Shown in pieces: positions 9,246-20,268 of a stretch of 64,000 nt of DNA (the stretch's first letter is position 1; each line of letters starts with the position of its first letter). Below the pieces are notes generated by a model. The model did not search any database. It was not told where the DNA came from and worked only from the letters and a program-made list of their open reading frames with translations. The translations under genes were made by a program, and so were the position numbers. The stretch is from Craterostigma plantagineum. Lineage: Eukaryota; Streptophyta; Magnoliopsida; Lamiales; Linderniaceae. The stretch covers positions 5,422,001 through 5,486,000 of the forward strand of contig JAPQWV010000028.1 in the NCBI GenBank assembly GCA_027422505.1. Direction: 5' to 3'.

Positions 9246-11232
9246 TGTTAGGAATATGCCCTCGAATGCTATACGAGGATTAGATTGCATAGGGCATTAG
9301 CTTATTTATCATTCGACCTTTTATGTAATAAGATGTGTTTATTGAAAGGCGTTGTTTGTTTATTGGATATAAGAGTACTTACTAAGCATCCGGTAAAGCA
9401 ATAAATGAGCAAATTCAAATGTGTCGAGTTGAGTCACTGTTCTCGATGAGTACGAGAGAGGAAGGCACCAAGACTTAGGCTCCAGTTGGGTGCTGGATAA
9501 CCGATTACGGCTTATTTGTCGATGACCTATCGAGTGCCGATACCCCCTTGGAAGCAGAGGTCATGACTTGTGATGCGAGTCGAATCAAGGGATTGAATCG
9601 TTTCATGGACACTGACTCACGGGTCGGATGGTCGAACCTGGCTTATTACTCAAGGAGTGTCAATGACCGACGACAACACTATAGTAGTCTACGTGAACCT
9701 TAGACCGAAAGGGGCTTTGGCAGAGTTGACTTAGAAGTCTCGACTGTCACTGGTTCCCCTCGACCCGATTTGCTGTTGCATGGGTCAGCGGGCCAGATGC
9801 GGTCTTGATGACGATTTGTGATTGCCGGGCTTAGACCGCCGAGTACGTCTCGCAAGTAATCGAGATAAGTGTCCTATGAGGACGGCGACGGGAAATTACG
9901 AAATCCTTGGCCAAGGTATTGAACTAACTCATGTTAGACATGGAGGGTAGTTTGGTAATTTGCCTCGTCCCCGTTTTATCATAGAATCGAGTATAGTGAG
10001 TTGACATAGACCATGGCTCTCACTCGATTGGGACACAGCTGAAGGGTTTATACGTAGTACTATAATCTATAGTAAGGTTCTCGAATAGAGACTGGGTCGA
10101 AATTCGCACTCGAATCGGGTTACGGTCCGGTACTGCGGGATTGGCTAGGTAACTGCCGGACTCTTGGATTCCTCCCTTGCCGATTGAGTCGAACCTAGAG
10201 AGTCGGGCTTAAAAAGGATCATCAAGGTGTACTGATAAGGAGAGAAAGTGTTTTGGGCCTTAACGGGCCTTGGGCCGTTGGGCCGCGCCTTAGTGGGCCT
10301 CGGGCCGTTTAATAGATCGAAGTCGGACTTCGTATGAAACTAACTTTGAGCTTGGGCTTGGCCAAGTGCTTAAAAGGCTTGGGTAAAATTGGAATTGGAC
10401 CCTAAGCTAATTTTCGAATTATGCCTTGGGAATTAATTTTGAAAATTACATATAAATATAGAAATAATATATTTGGAATATTATTTATTTTAAGGTGAAA
10501 ATTTCGAAATTAATCTTGGATTAAGTTTCGAATTTTATACCATATTTACATATACTTAGTTTGACTTAGTATTTAAGTTAGTTGTCTAATTATGGTAAGT
10601 ATCCTTATATGAATTTTGAATTAAATAAGGGAGAGAAAGATATGGCAAAATCTCTCCACTTAAGGAGCAAAATCGAAAACCATATCTTTGAGATATCCTA
10701 GGTATTTCCAAATATATCATAGTATAAATAGGGCAGCCCTATTTCATAATTTGGATTGTAAATTTCGTCCATAACAAAGGCACAAAACACATACCGAAAA
10801 AAAACACTTTTCTCCCACGCGACGGCTCGGTTCTCTAGCCATCTTTACAGAACTGATTCCGTGGTACACTGCGAGGTCGGCGTGACGATCTAGTGCCATC
10901 CACCACCATCGACGAAGTCTTGAAGAAAAGGACGAGGAGCTGCCACTCGCTTCAACTAGTAATTCTCTACGGGTTTGACCCGCCCTATTACATGTCTATG
11001 TGTTACTATTCTGATCCGAGCAACGAGGGCAATAAGGGAACTCGGAAAAATTTTGTTCCGCACCGTACCCGGGGACGTGGCGTCTCCGGGAGACACCGGG
11101 TAACCCAACAAATTTCTTACCCGATATGGCGACCCTCATTTTCTAATTAAGGTTAGTGGCGGATTTTCGCAACGTAAGTGCGGCGCCCCGCCGTCTACTA
11201 CTTATTTTATTCCTAAATCGCATTACTATCCA
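9246..11232 (+). mobile_element. LTR-like block, unknown LTR retrotransposon
   Basis: The block starts TGTTAGGAATATGCCC at the point where the copia leader is interrupted. It holds a TATA box (TATAAATA, 10723-10730) about 500 bp before its right end, as expected for a long LTR with R/U5 downstream. It contains no credible ORF; an 85-codon frame at 10893-11150 falls in the presumed R/U5. The right boundary (a CA at 11231-11232) abuts the poly-T of a LINE. No matching 5-bp target duplication is visible, so it may be truncated or only part of a larger element. Confidence 0.4.
10723..10730 (+). promoter_or_regulatory. TATA box of the LTR-like block
   Basis: TATAAATA followed by a GC-richer 'gggcagccc' and then A-rich sequence. 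The spacing fits a retrotransposon core promoter. Confidence 0.45.
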
Positions 11233-14020
11233 TTTTTTTTGGTGTAAGGTCCCGTATATATATGAATGAAAAATGTACAGAATGAGTGGGGGATCTACTC
11301 CGCACATCCCACCAGTAACAGGCTACTGGGCACATGCATTCAATCAACTACCGATATCAACTAGCAACCCAAACTACCAAGCCACTCGCCACAACCTACG
11401 AATGGCAGCACGCTGAAGCTTATACTTAGAGGACGTACCACTAATCCTCATGGTAACCAGGGCAAGTACACATCCCGCGAGTCTATCAGGAGGAGTGATG
11501 ATCCCTTCACGCCATCGTCTGTTCCGTGCCTGCCAGATGTGATAGACTTGGGAAGCCAACACATGATGTGATGCAGCATGAAGTAAATGCTTCCCCCGCC
11601 AATGAGCCGATGCCCACCTAAGACCCGTACGCCAACCCCGAAATGGCCAGAGCCATCTAATACTCCGTCGAAGCAATCGGATGCACTGTCTTGAGAATGC
11701 ACAATCAAAGAAGAGGTGATGGGCCGTCTCATAATGCTGCTTATCACAAAGAACACAAGCTGGCATGCCAGCCCTCTGAGCCACCCACGCCTTGTCCCTC
11801 GTTGCCAATCGCTCCTGGATCACCAGCCATAGGAAAAATTCGTGCCTTGGAACCCTCAGCGGACCCCCAAAAAGAACCGCCCAATGCATAGGCGATCGTC
11901 TGTATCGAAGCACCTCTCTGGCCATATAAGCCGTTATGTTCCCATCCACAGCCCCAATCCACAGTATAGCATCTCGATTACTCATCTCCACCGGCGGTAG
12001 AAGATGGCTAATTTCGATGTACTCAGCCGACCCTTGCCCTGGCTATTGCCATCCTTGCGCTTCGATAACCACACTCAAACATGAGTTAGACGGCAACCCC
12101 ATCGCAATGGGGCAACGTGGAAAGCGCTCCAACAATGGTGTATGCAGTAGCCAAGGATCCTTCCATAGCCAAAAGGTGAACCCATCCCAATCCGAAAAGT
12201 GACCAGAGGTCGGATCAATGGACGTAGCTGCAATAACTTTCTCCAGCTCCAAGAGGCATTCGATGAGATAGGGAGATCCTAGATCAAACTCGAGTGCAGT
12301 CGCGTCCCATAGAGCCATGTTACCCAAAGCGAGTACGGCGTCCTACGAAGCACACTCCACAGCTGCTTCAGTAGGAGTGCCTTATTATCCACCGCATGAC
12401 CTGAGACCCATTCCACCCTCAGACACTAGCAAGCACAGTACCTCCCATGCAACATTCGCAGATGCTCCCCCCATAGAAATTTCCGAAAACACATCTCCAA
12501 AGCCCGGACCACACCCTTATGCAACAAAAATACTCCCGACCAATACATATGAAGGGCATGAAGAACCGATTTAGCCAGCTGAAGGCGACCTGCATACGAT
12601 AACGACGTTAAGCCATGATCCAAGGCGCTGGTCCACCCGTTGTATCAGCAGTGCACAATCTCCAATCGACAAGCGAGAGGCGATAAGAGGAACACCCAAG
12701 TAGCACACAGGAAGGTGTCCCACGCAATAACCCATAAGAGACTGAAATTGTCACGTCGATCCTTCAGCACGCCGTGAGAGGTAAATCTCACTCTTGTCAG
12801 GGTTCAGATATAATCCCGATAGAGTCGCGAAACGCCCTAGGGCAGCCCTCAGTACTCCAATCGAGACGGTATCTGCATGGCTGAAGAGCAGCAAATCATC
12901 AGCGAAAGCTAGTGAGACCAGGCACATGGACTCGCACCTCCAGTGATATCTGAACCGTGGCTCCTCAGAGATTTACAAGGAAAGCAGCCCCTGGAGGACC
13001 TCCATTACCAGCGTGAAAAGTTACGGAGAGTTGGGGTCGCCCTGTCGAATTCCCCTCTTCCCCGCAAAGAATCCTACCGCCTGTCCATTCAGGTTCAGGG
13101 AAAAAGCCGGTGTCGTCAAGCACGTGCGTAGCCACCCAATGTACGTGGGATGAAAACCTGTGGCCTCTAAGACTGCCAGTAAGAAGCTCCACTCAACCTT
13201 ATCATAAGCCTTGGCTAGGTCCACCTTAAACATCGCCCTCGGTGGCCGACCCTTAGAGTTATAGCCTAGGCAAAGCTATTGCGCCAAGAGGACGTTGTCA
13301 CTAATCCTCCGTCCAGGGATAAGCGCCGTCTATGTCGTATGTACTAAGCCTGGAAGGTAAGGCTTAAGTCGGTTGGCAAGAATCTTAGAAATCACCTTAT
13401 AGAGGACATTGCAGCATGTTATGGGCCAAAAATCCGTCGCTCGGTGCGGTGACTCTGTCTTAGGGATCAGCGTGATGATAGTGTTGATGAGTCCGTTATG
13501 TAATTTGCCTGTAACAAAGAACTCCTGGACAGCCCTAACGACATCGGCACCAATAATCCCCCAAGCCGCCCTGAAGAAAGCCACCATATACCCATCAGGT
13601 CCAGGAGCTTTCTCATCCCCCATAGAGAAAAGCACCTCGTGAACCTCCTTAGCATCCACTGGTCGAATCATAAATAGTGCAACCACTGGGGAAAGAGTAC
13701 GCGTAATAGCCCTTTGAACGTCATCAGTCGAGACTGGGGTCGTATGGGCAGACTAACCCAATAGGTTCTAATAAAATCCAAGAAGTTCGCCCTCCACCTG
13801 GTCGGGGGTCTCCAAAATGATTCCATCAGCATTTTCAAGCGATAATATGCGATTAGTGGCCCGTCGCATGGCCACTAATCCTTCAGCCAAGCCAGTTTGG
13901 CACGTTGCGACAGAGTCGTATGTTCCATAGCCACCGCCTTGGCATATAGTGATCGACATATCCGCTCGAAATCGTAAAAGAGGCTCTCCTGTGGATAGCG
14001 TGAAGAAAAATCCTGAGTGA
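11233..14020 (-). pseudogene. LINE (L1-type) ORF2 fragment, copy L-a
   Basis: A non-LTR retrotransposon reading leftward. Its 3' end is marked by the T-run at 11233-11240 (poly-A on the minus strand). In coding order there are: the linker before RT ('YAKAVAMEHTTLSQRAKLAW', about 13880-13960); RT fingers ('EKAPGPDGY', about 13600); 'FKVDLAKAYDKVEWSF' (about 13200); an intact FADD catalytic box (about 12880-12900); 'SYAGRLQLAKSV' (about 12590); and a C-terminal zf-RVT zinc motif with C-x2-C and H-x5-C ('CVLCDKQHYETAHHLFFDC', about 11700-11765). Several frameshifts separate these segments, so it is dead. The endonuclease is missing. Near 14020 it meets another LINE copy head to head. Confidence 0.85.
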
Positions 14021-16807
14021 TGTCCAGGAAGCACGCCAATTCCTTGAGACTGCCCAAGACCTGATGGCCCAATTCCCTTTGGAGGACCAGCTTTTTCTTC
14101 TGGAGAAGAGATGTCGGCTCGTGTATACCAAAGCTGTTGAATTGGAGCATACGGCTCTTATTTAACGGGCGAAGGTGGCTTGGCTTAAGGATGGAGACCA
14201 GTGTACATCGTTCTTCTTCAAGAAGGTGGCCACGCAACGAGTGGGGAATCGTATCTTCTACCTTGAGGACGAAGCGGGTAACACCTTAGAAGGGAGTGAA
14301 CGGGTATAGGCGGAACTCGTTCGATTCTGTACGGATCTCCTCAGCCAATCCATTCGGACATCACCGATACCCGCCTCTGATATTGCGCCCTACCTCACCA
14401 TGACCCTCGGCACTGATGCTGATGCGATGATCCATCCGGTTACAGATGTGGAAATCAAACGTGCGCTCTTTTCCATAGGAGACAACAAGTCTTTTTTTTT
14501 TGTGGAAGTGTTCACTAAACGAAAGAAACAGGAGTACATGATACAGCGTGCATGATACCGCTCATGACGCACCAAACGGTAATGTTCAACGACCAGACAA
14601 CACATCGAGAGCCAAAAGCCCAGACAACCTACAGGTCCCACAAGACCACAGCCAACAGAAATACGAATAAAGGCGAGGTAGGAGTCAACAACCACAACCA
14701 TCTACAGGTTCCTGGCACCAGATGTAGTACCAGCAGGGCAAACGGCCGACGTGCAGGAAAGCGCAAAAGCACAACAGATGAAGCAACGCCAGGGTTGTTC
14801 ATCGCGTGGAAAAGAGGGTGGGAGCCGCAGAAGGCATCCGCAAACTGGTCGGTAAAGGCCCGAGGGCAACTCCTGAATCTTTCCGCCACAAGGAGCGAGA
14901 ACCACCAGTCAAGGCCATCCCAAACCAACGAACAAGCACGGCCCCGACCAGCCAGAGGGCCAACAGCCCCAACCCAACCTGCAATGCAAAGGAAAACCAA
15001 AGGAAGGGGAAGATGGGAGAACCCGGAAATAGGAAGAGAAGAAGAGAGAGATATAGGAGGCGAAGGAAAGGAAAGATATTCTACCTAGTTCATCCACGCT
15101 ATATGTCAGGTTTGCCTCATAGCTGTAATTTGCAAGTTATATTTATGAGGGAGAGTAGAAACGCGAACGCTAAGGAGCGTTTCCACATCAGCAACAATTC
15201 TCCCGGGTGGTCTGCGTATCCCTTCATGCCATCTTCTATTGCGTTCAGACCAAAAGTCTGGCCCGGATGGCTACTCATCAGCCTTCTACAAGAGCGCCTG
15301 GAGCGTTATAGGCACGGATATATCGTATGCCATCAAGGAATTTTTTAGGACGGGATACCTTCTGGGGGAGCTGAACTCGACCCTAATCACCCTCATACCC
15401 AAGGAACCGCGCATGGCAAAGGACTTCAGACCGATTTCCTGTTGCAACATCCTATATAAGATAATATCGAAGATCATTGCGAATAGGCTTCGGGGCTGCA
15501 TGGGAGACCTTGTCCACATAACTCAGATGGCTTTTATTCCTGGTCGATGAATCTCAGACAATATCCTCTTAGCTCAGGAGATTTGCCATGGGTATACCAG
15601 CGCCGGACTGCCTGAACGGGTGGCTTTCAAAGTTGACCTCGCAAAGGCTTACGAAAAAGTTGAATGGGACTTCATCCTTTCTACGCTTAAGGCTTTCAAC
15701 TTCCACCCTAAGTTTGTGGGCTGGATCCTCGCATGCCTTACAACGACGCACTTTTCCATCAACCTTAATGGTAAACCGGAGGGGTTCTTCAAAGGTAGGC
15801 GTGGCCTTCGACAAGGCGACCCCATCTCACCTTATCTATTTGTGCTGGTGATGGAAGTTCTCCATGTGATTATTGCGGAACATGTTCGGTTGGGCAGCGG
15901 ATTTCGATATCATTGGAGCTGTGAGCCTACGTCGCTGTTCATGTTAAGGTTTGTGGATGAAGTCCTCCTATTCTCCCATGCGGACGTCGTCTCTGTAAGC
16001 ATCTTTCAGGCCAGCCTTGAACTTTTTGGTTCTCTATCTGGACTACGGGCGAATATCAATAAGAGTGAGATGTTTATCTCTAAGAGGGCTGATCGACTCA
16101 AGGGGGCACTTCAGGCCATTATGGGCTTCCCCATTGGCTCCCTGCCTGTGTGCTACCTGGGTGTGCCATTGATCACGTCGCGATTGACTCTGGCTGACTG
16201 CGCTCCCCTCATTCGCTCTATAGACCGACGACTTGGCTCATGGACCAACCATTCACTATCGTACGCAGGGAGGGTTCAGCTCATCAGATCAGTCCTCCAG
16301 GGTTTGCACACTTATTCGACTGGCATCTTCCTTCTCCCCAAGGGTATCATTCGTAGCATTGAGATGCAACTCAGGAAGTTCTGTGGCGGGGTTCTAGCGC
16401 GAAGGTTGCGTGGGCTGATGTATGCGTCTCACGAGAGGAGGGGGGCTTTGGACTACGATCCATCGAGACTGGCAATAAGGCGTTGATGATGCGCTTTATC
16501 TAGAGCCTGCTGAGAGGCGACGATACTTCGGTCTGGGCCACATAGATCCGTCAGACACGTCTGCAGAACACATCCCTTTGGTCCGTCAGACCCACGGCTA
16601 CAAATTCTTGGAGCTGGAGAAAGTTGCTTAAGCTGCGACCACTTATCCGCCCGCTTATCGACTTGGTAATGGAACTAACACGGCTTTGGACTGATCCTTG
16701 GCTTCTCACGGTCCCTCTGGTGGAGCGCTTTCCACACGGGCCCATGGTCATGGGCCTCCCCCTTGACTCGAGACTGAGTGCGGTCATCAATGACATGGGG
16801 TGGCATT
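14010..16807 (+). pseudogene. LINE ORF2 fragment, copy L-b, first part
   Basis: A plus-strand LINE starting near 'QEARQFLETAQDL' and 'LEKRCR', running through 'RAKVAWLKDGDQC' (about 14175) to 'FSIGDNKS'. It is then interrupted at 14493-15253 by a small LINE tail and resumes with 'GPDGYSSAFYKSAW' (about 15262). RT continues with 'FKVDLAKAYEKVEWDF' (15625), 'GRRGLRQGDPISPYLF' (about 15800) and the catalytic box. The box reads F-V-D-E instead of F-A-D-D, so the second catalytic Asp is Glu and the enzyme would be inactive. Stops are present (for example in 'TALI*RAKV'). At 16807 it is split by a solo LTR and continues at 19872. Confidence 0.85.
14493..15253 (-). mobile_element. 5'-truncated LINE 3' tail (copy L-e)
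   Basis: The insert splits L-b between codons that join cleanly. The flanking hexamer AAGTCT is present at 14487-14492 and 15254-15259, and a T-run (to 14501) lies at the left end. This is what a minus-strand LINE 3' end inserted by target-primed reverse transcription would leave. The body resembles the 3' untranslated region of copy L-d (about 21457-22327), including 'gcgtgcatgat.cgctcatgacgcac'. Plus-strand ORFs seen here (such as 14552-15088) are antisense to this tail and not genes. Confidence 0.8.
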
Positions 16808-17235
16808 TGTCACGCCCCCATCTTCCTAACCGCCTAACCTAGCGCATTTCTATGTGCCTAGCGAGTTTGTAAGTAAAGGAGTGCACCGAAAACGCGTACA
16901 AATTTTTCATTTTTCATTTATGGAATGGAACATTGTTCTATACAAGACAAAAGAATGCATGTCGGACATCAAGTTCCAGACATGGTCTAACTACAACGGC
17001 GAAGGTGTGTCGGCACAGCAAAAGCTCCTATGCGCCCGGCCTCACAGGTCGTCATCCACACACACACGTCCACCCCCAAAAGCAGCACGAAGCTTCAAAA
17101 GGTTGGCCTTGCCTTCAAAACGCGCTCACACATCGTGATCGCCAGTGCCTACAACATACAACGTAAGGAGTGAGCCACCGAGGCTCAGTAAGCAGAAATC
17201 ATGCATGTGTGCACGTGTCACTCCCCCGCAACGGC

Positions 17236-17370
17236 AATCCGCGCCGATGCACTTAACACTCGCAAAGGCAATCCACGCCGATGCATACAACACTCGCAAA
17301 GGCAATCCTCGCCGATGCATATAACACTCGCAAAGGCGAACCGCGCCGATGCATATAGCAATCGTACCAA
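17236..17370. repeat. Four tandem 34-bp repeats inside the solo LTR
   Basis: The anchor 'gccgatgca' starts at 17243, 17277, 17311 and 17345, an exact 34-bp period. The unit contains 'cactcgcaaaggc.a'. The gypsy LTRs further right carry a different array of about 42 bp, so tandem expansion within LTRs is recurrent in this lineage. Confidence 0.85.
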
Positions 17371-18419
17371 CGTACTCAGGGCCCTCGGCTAATCTCACTA
17401 TGCACCACAAGAGCTCACGTCCCTCAAGGACAATACGACAGCGGTCCACGCCGGATGGCCGAACCCTAGGATGCACATCGTTCCCCTAGGTCGCCATATG
17501 AACCCGGTCGTCCCCGACTGTCCGGCGCTCGCTCACGCTGGTAGCCCACGCTGAGGTCGCCCACATCAGGGTTCCACCCTGTGTCGCTTATACCCTCAGG
17601 TCGCACCCTCCAGGTCGCACCTTACCGCCACGGGCCATGCCCAAATCCTATCCATAGGATATCAATATATATATATCTACAATAATAGTACGACGACGCT
17701 AAAACGCCGCCCTGGTAGCATAGTAGACAGCCCCTGACTCAACTACGAGTCGACACACTTGCCCACATCGGCAAGTCCTCGTCGCGTACAAGCGACACAT
17801 CATTATGCACACTCAATCCCACGACCCTCCCTCACGAGTTCGTGTGTGCACGTGAGTATGCATATGCAGATGCAGGTAAATGCAACATAGACTTACCACA
17901 TTTAAATACTGCAATCAATTCACGAATTCATAAAACCACGTAGGCACGCAATCACGCAATCTAGGCACGTAAAACAAGTTGTGTGTCGTAGTTGGATTTC
18001 TACTTACCTGGCGTCCGTAGACTAACTGCTACCTGCCCTGGCGAATTTCCTAAGTCCCGACCTTAGGCACCAAAACATTCGTATCAGTAAGCTATTAATT
18101 AATTAAGCTAGCTAAGTACTCGAATTATTTTAAGTCATGAACCTAATTTTCGACTTTAAACTATTTGCTAGCCTGTCTAGTGAAATTCCTAAAATTTCGT
18201 CCTTTAAACCTGCCAAGGCTATGAAGTCAGTCCATAAATTATTTTAAATCAACTATATAATTTTCGTTCCAAAATTCTATCGAATGCGACGTCTACCTAT
18301 ACCGAAAATTGGCCCTAAGGACACCGATAGGCAAATTATGATCGGGCGTTGAAAGAGCCTATGCTCATTGGAATCGGAATATTTTTCTTATTAAATGGTG
18401 CGAAAATATTTTTCCTAAA

Positions 18420-19110
18420 AAGGCGATTCGCCAACTAGGACCCGCAAAATGCATGAGGCTCGGTTCGCAAAGTGCATGAGAATTCGCAGAATGCCGAGTT
18501 CGCAAACCCTCGGTCGGCCCGCAAAGTGGGTGGGTTCGCAATGTGGGTTCGCGACCTATGTGGACTCGCAAACTTCTAAGGACTCGCAAAGCTAGGGTTC
18601 GCAAGGATGGACCCGCCAACCTTGGGCCCGCAAACTGCGTGAGGATTCGCAAAGCGCCGAGTTCGCGGTGCTTATAGCATTCGCAAAATCCTTGCTTTGC
18701 GAAGTAGGGTTTGCGGCTTCGTGGACCCGCAAAGTCTTCAATTCGCCAATTGAACGCGATCCCTCAAGTTTAAATCGTTGGATTCGCAAAGCTTGGAGCC
18801 CGCGAAGCTTGGAGCCCGCAAAGCATTGGAGCCCGCAAAGCTAGGGTTCGCAAAGTAGGTTTGCGGCTCCTTCACCTCGCGGCTTCGAGGTTTCACCAAA
18901 TCAGTTCGCAGAGTAGGTTTTGCGGCTCCTTACTTTGCGGCTTGGGTGGATTCGCTGAAGGGACTCGCAAACTTGGTGGGACTCGCGAAGTGGCTTCGCA
19001 ATTCTCCATGGACTCGCAAAGTGTGCTTGGCCTCGCAAACAGCCGAATTCGCAAACATCCCGCTACCCCTCGATTCGTAAAATACTCCACTAACACTTTT
19101 TTAGTTCGCA
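18420..19110. repeat. Dispersed TTCGCAAA-motif array in the solo LTR
   Basis: Across about 700 bp the word TTCGCAAA or CCCGCAAA recurs every 15-40 bp, with roughly two dozen occurrences. Spacers vary, so it is a degenerate rather than strict tandem array. On the LTR sense strand the motif is TTTGCGAA. It lies in the sense-upstream half of the LTR. Confidence 0.8.
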
Positions 19111-19871
19111 AAGTACTACTTTAAGGATCAAAAGCTACTTCTCTCAAGAACTCGTTGGAGATTGATATGAACCCTTAAACCCTAAGGTCGAACTTAACAT
19201 CAACATGAGCCTAACCTAATTTTCGTACCTTATCATCCTAAACACGGTAGATTGAAACTAATGACAAGGATTAAGGTGGGGAATTTTATTTCTAATACCT
19301 CATAGTTAGTGCGTCCCTAGAAATTAATATTCCCGTGTTTAAAATTCTCAAAGCATACAAAAGTCAGGTTGAGAAACTTACAATCCTTCCAAGCTTTTCG
19401 TTGGTTCAGTTCGGCTCCTTCTCCTTCTCCTTTCTTTCTAATTTCGTGGGTTCTTCTTCTTTCTTTGTCAAGGGATGGTGATTTCTTTTCTAATGGGAGC
19501 TCAGCATTCGAAAGTTTTGGGCAGTTATTAAGTCAACAAAGGTGTGATGATGGGACATGTGTTAGACGAAAATATCCCTCCATTTAGGGAACTTTGGTTA
19601 CCAAGTTTGGTCTAAGTCACAATTGGGCCTAGTTTTTAAATCTAGCCCACTAAAAATTGTAGCCTATTTTTCGAAAATTGTTAACCAAATTAAGGGTCAC
19701 TTAGCACCACTTAATCGCACCCCATTTCATAAAACACGAAGCTGCACTTAAGTCATATTGAGCACGTAAATCACGTTTATGCACATAATTCACCTTAATG
19801 CACATAATTCACAAGGTCACATTTTGCTAATTTATTGGCCCTAAATACTTACGGGGAACCCAGGTGCTACA

Positions 19872-20268
19872 GCATTGGCCGGGATAGACGACGGTTGAGT
19901 ACATGGAAATCGCCATCCTTCTTCCCCATGTGCAACCGGGTGAGATGGATGTGATACAATGGATTGCTTTGACTAATGGCGTGTTCTCTGCCCACTCTGT
20001 GAGGGAAAGCATACGGCTGAAACTTCCTCGAGTCCCATGGTCCACTTTATTTGGAGGCCCGCTCTCGGTCCCCCGTCACGAATTCGTGCTGTGGATGGCG
20101 ATTAGGGACAGATTGGCGACAAGGGACAAACCCTGGGTTGCTGTGGCGGCGGGAACATCTGTGTGCCTTTTGTGCGATGCCCAAGTTGCGGAGGCAACAC
20201 GCCACATCTTCTTTGAAAGCCCCTATTCTAGACATTGCCTACGGCTTATGCGAGAGAAGTTACGTTTT
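19872..20268 (+). pseudogene. LINE copy L-b, continuation (zf-RVT region)
   Basis: This resumes L-b directly after the solo LTR and its GCATT duplication. It encodes the region after RT, 'VPWSTLFGGPLSVPRHEFVL' and a zinc motif C-x2-C ... H ('CLLCDAQVAEATRHIFFES'). The last Cys of the H-x5-C pair, present in copies L-a and L-d, is Ser here. At about 20268 the sequence jumps into the RT domain of another copy (L-c), so the C-terminal end is lost. Confidence 0.8.

Larger units (their letters stand above)
16808..19871 (-). mobile_element. Solo LTR of a Tekay/Del-like Ty3/gypsy element, 3,064 bp
   Basis: The block starts TGTCACGCCCCC and ends GGTGCTACA, and is flanked by the 5-bp duplication GCATT at 16803-16807 and 19872-19876. 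The LINE reading frame L-b continues on both sides. No internal region is present, so this is the product of LTR-LTR recombination. Stretches at about 17560-17830 match, in reverse orientation, the LTR of the gypsy element at 26500-33924 (for example 'tgccgatat' and 'gtcgactca' segments). The LTR is therefore on the minus strand, beginning TGTAGCACC and ending GGGGCGTGACA. The copies are clearly diverged, so it is an older or different subfamily. Confidence 0.85.

Noticed and set aside
10893..11150. 85-codon ORF in the LTR-like block
   Set aside because: It lies in presumed R/U5, has no recognisable homology and ordinary composition for chance.
14000..14045. Twin-priming inversion of a single LINE insertion
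   Set aside because: The two arms are too different in sequence and overlap in the ORF2 region they cover, so they are separate copies.
14552..15348. Overlapping plus ORFs of up to 180 codons, Arg/Lys/Pro-rich
   Set aside because: They are antisense to the LINE 3' tail L-e; a similar antisense ORF (21810-22166) appears in the tail of L-d.
17236..17370. Evenly spaced 34-bp repeats suggesting a CRISPR array
   Set aside because: There are no unique spacers; the whole 34-bp unit repeats head to tail inside a plant LTR.
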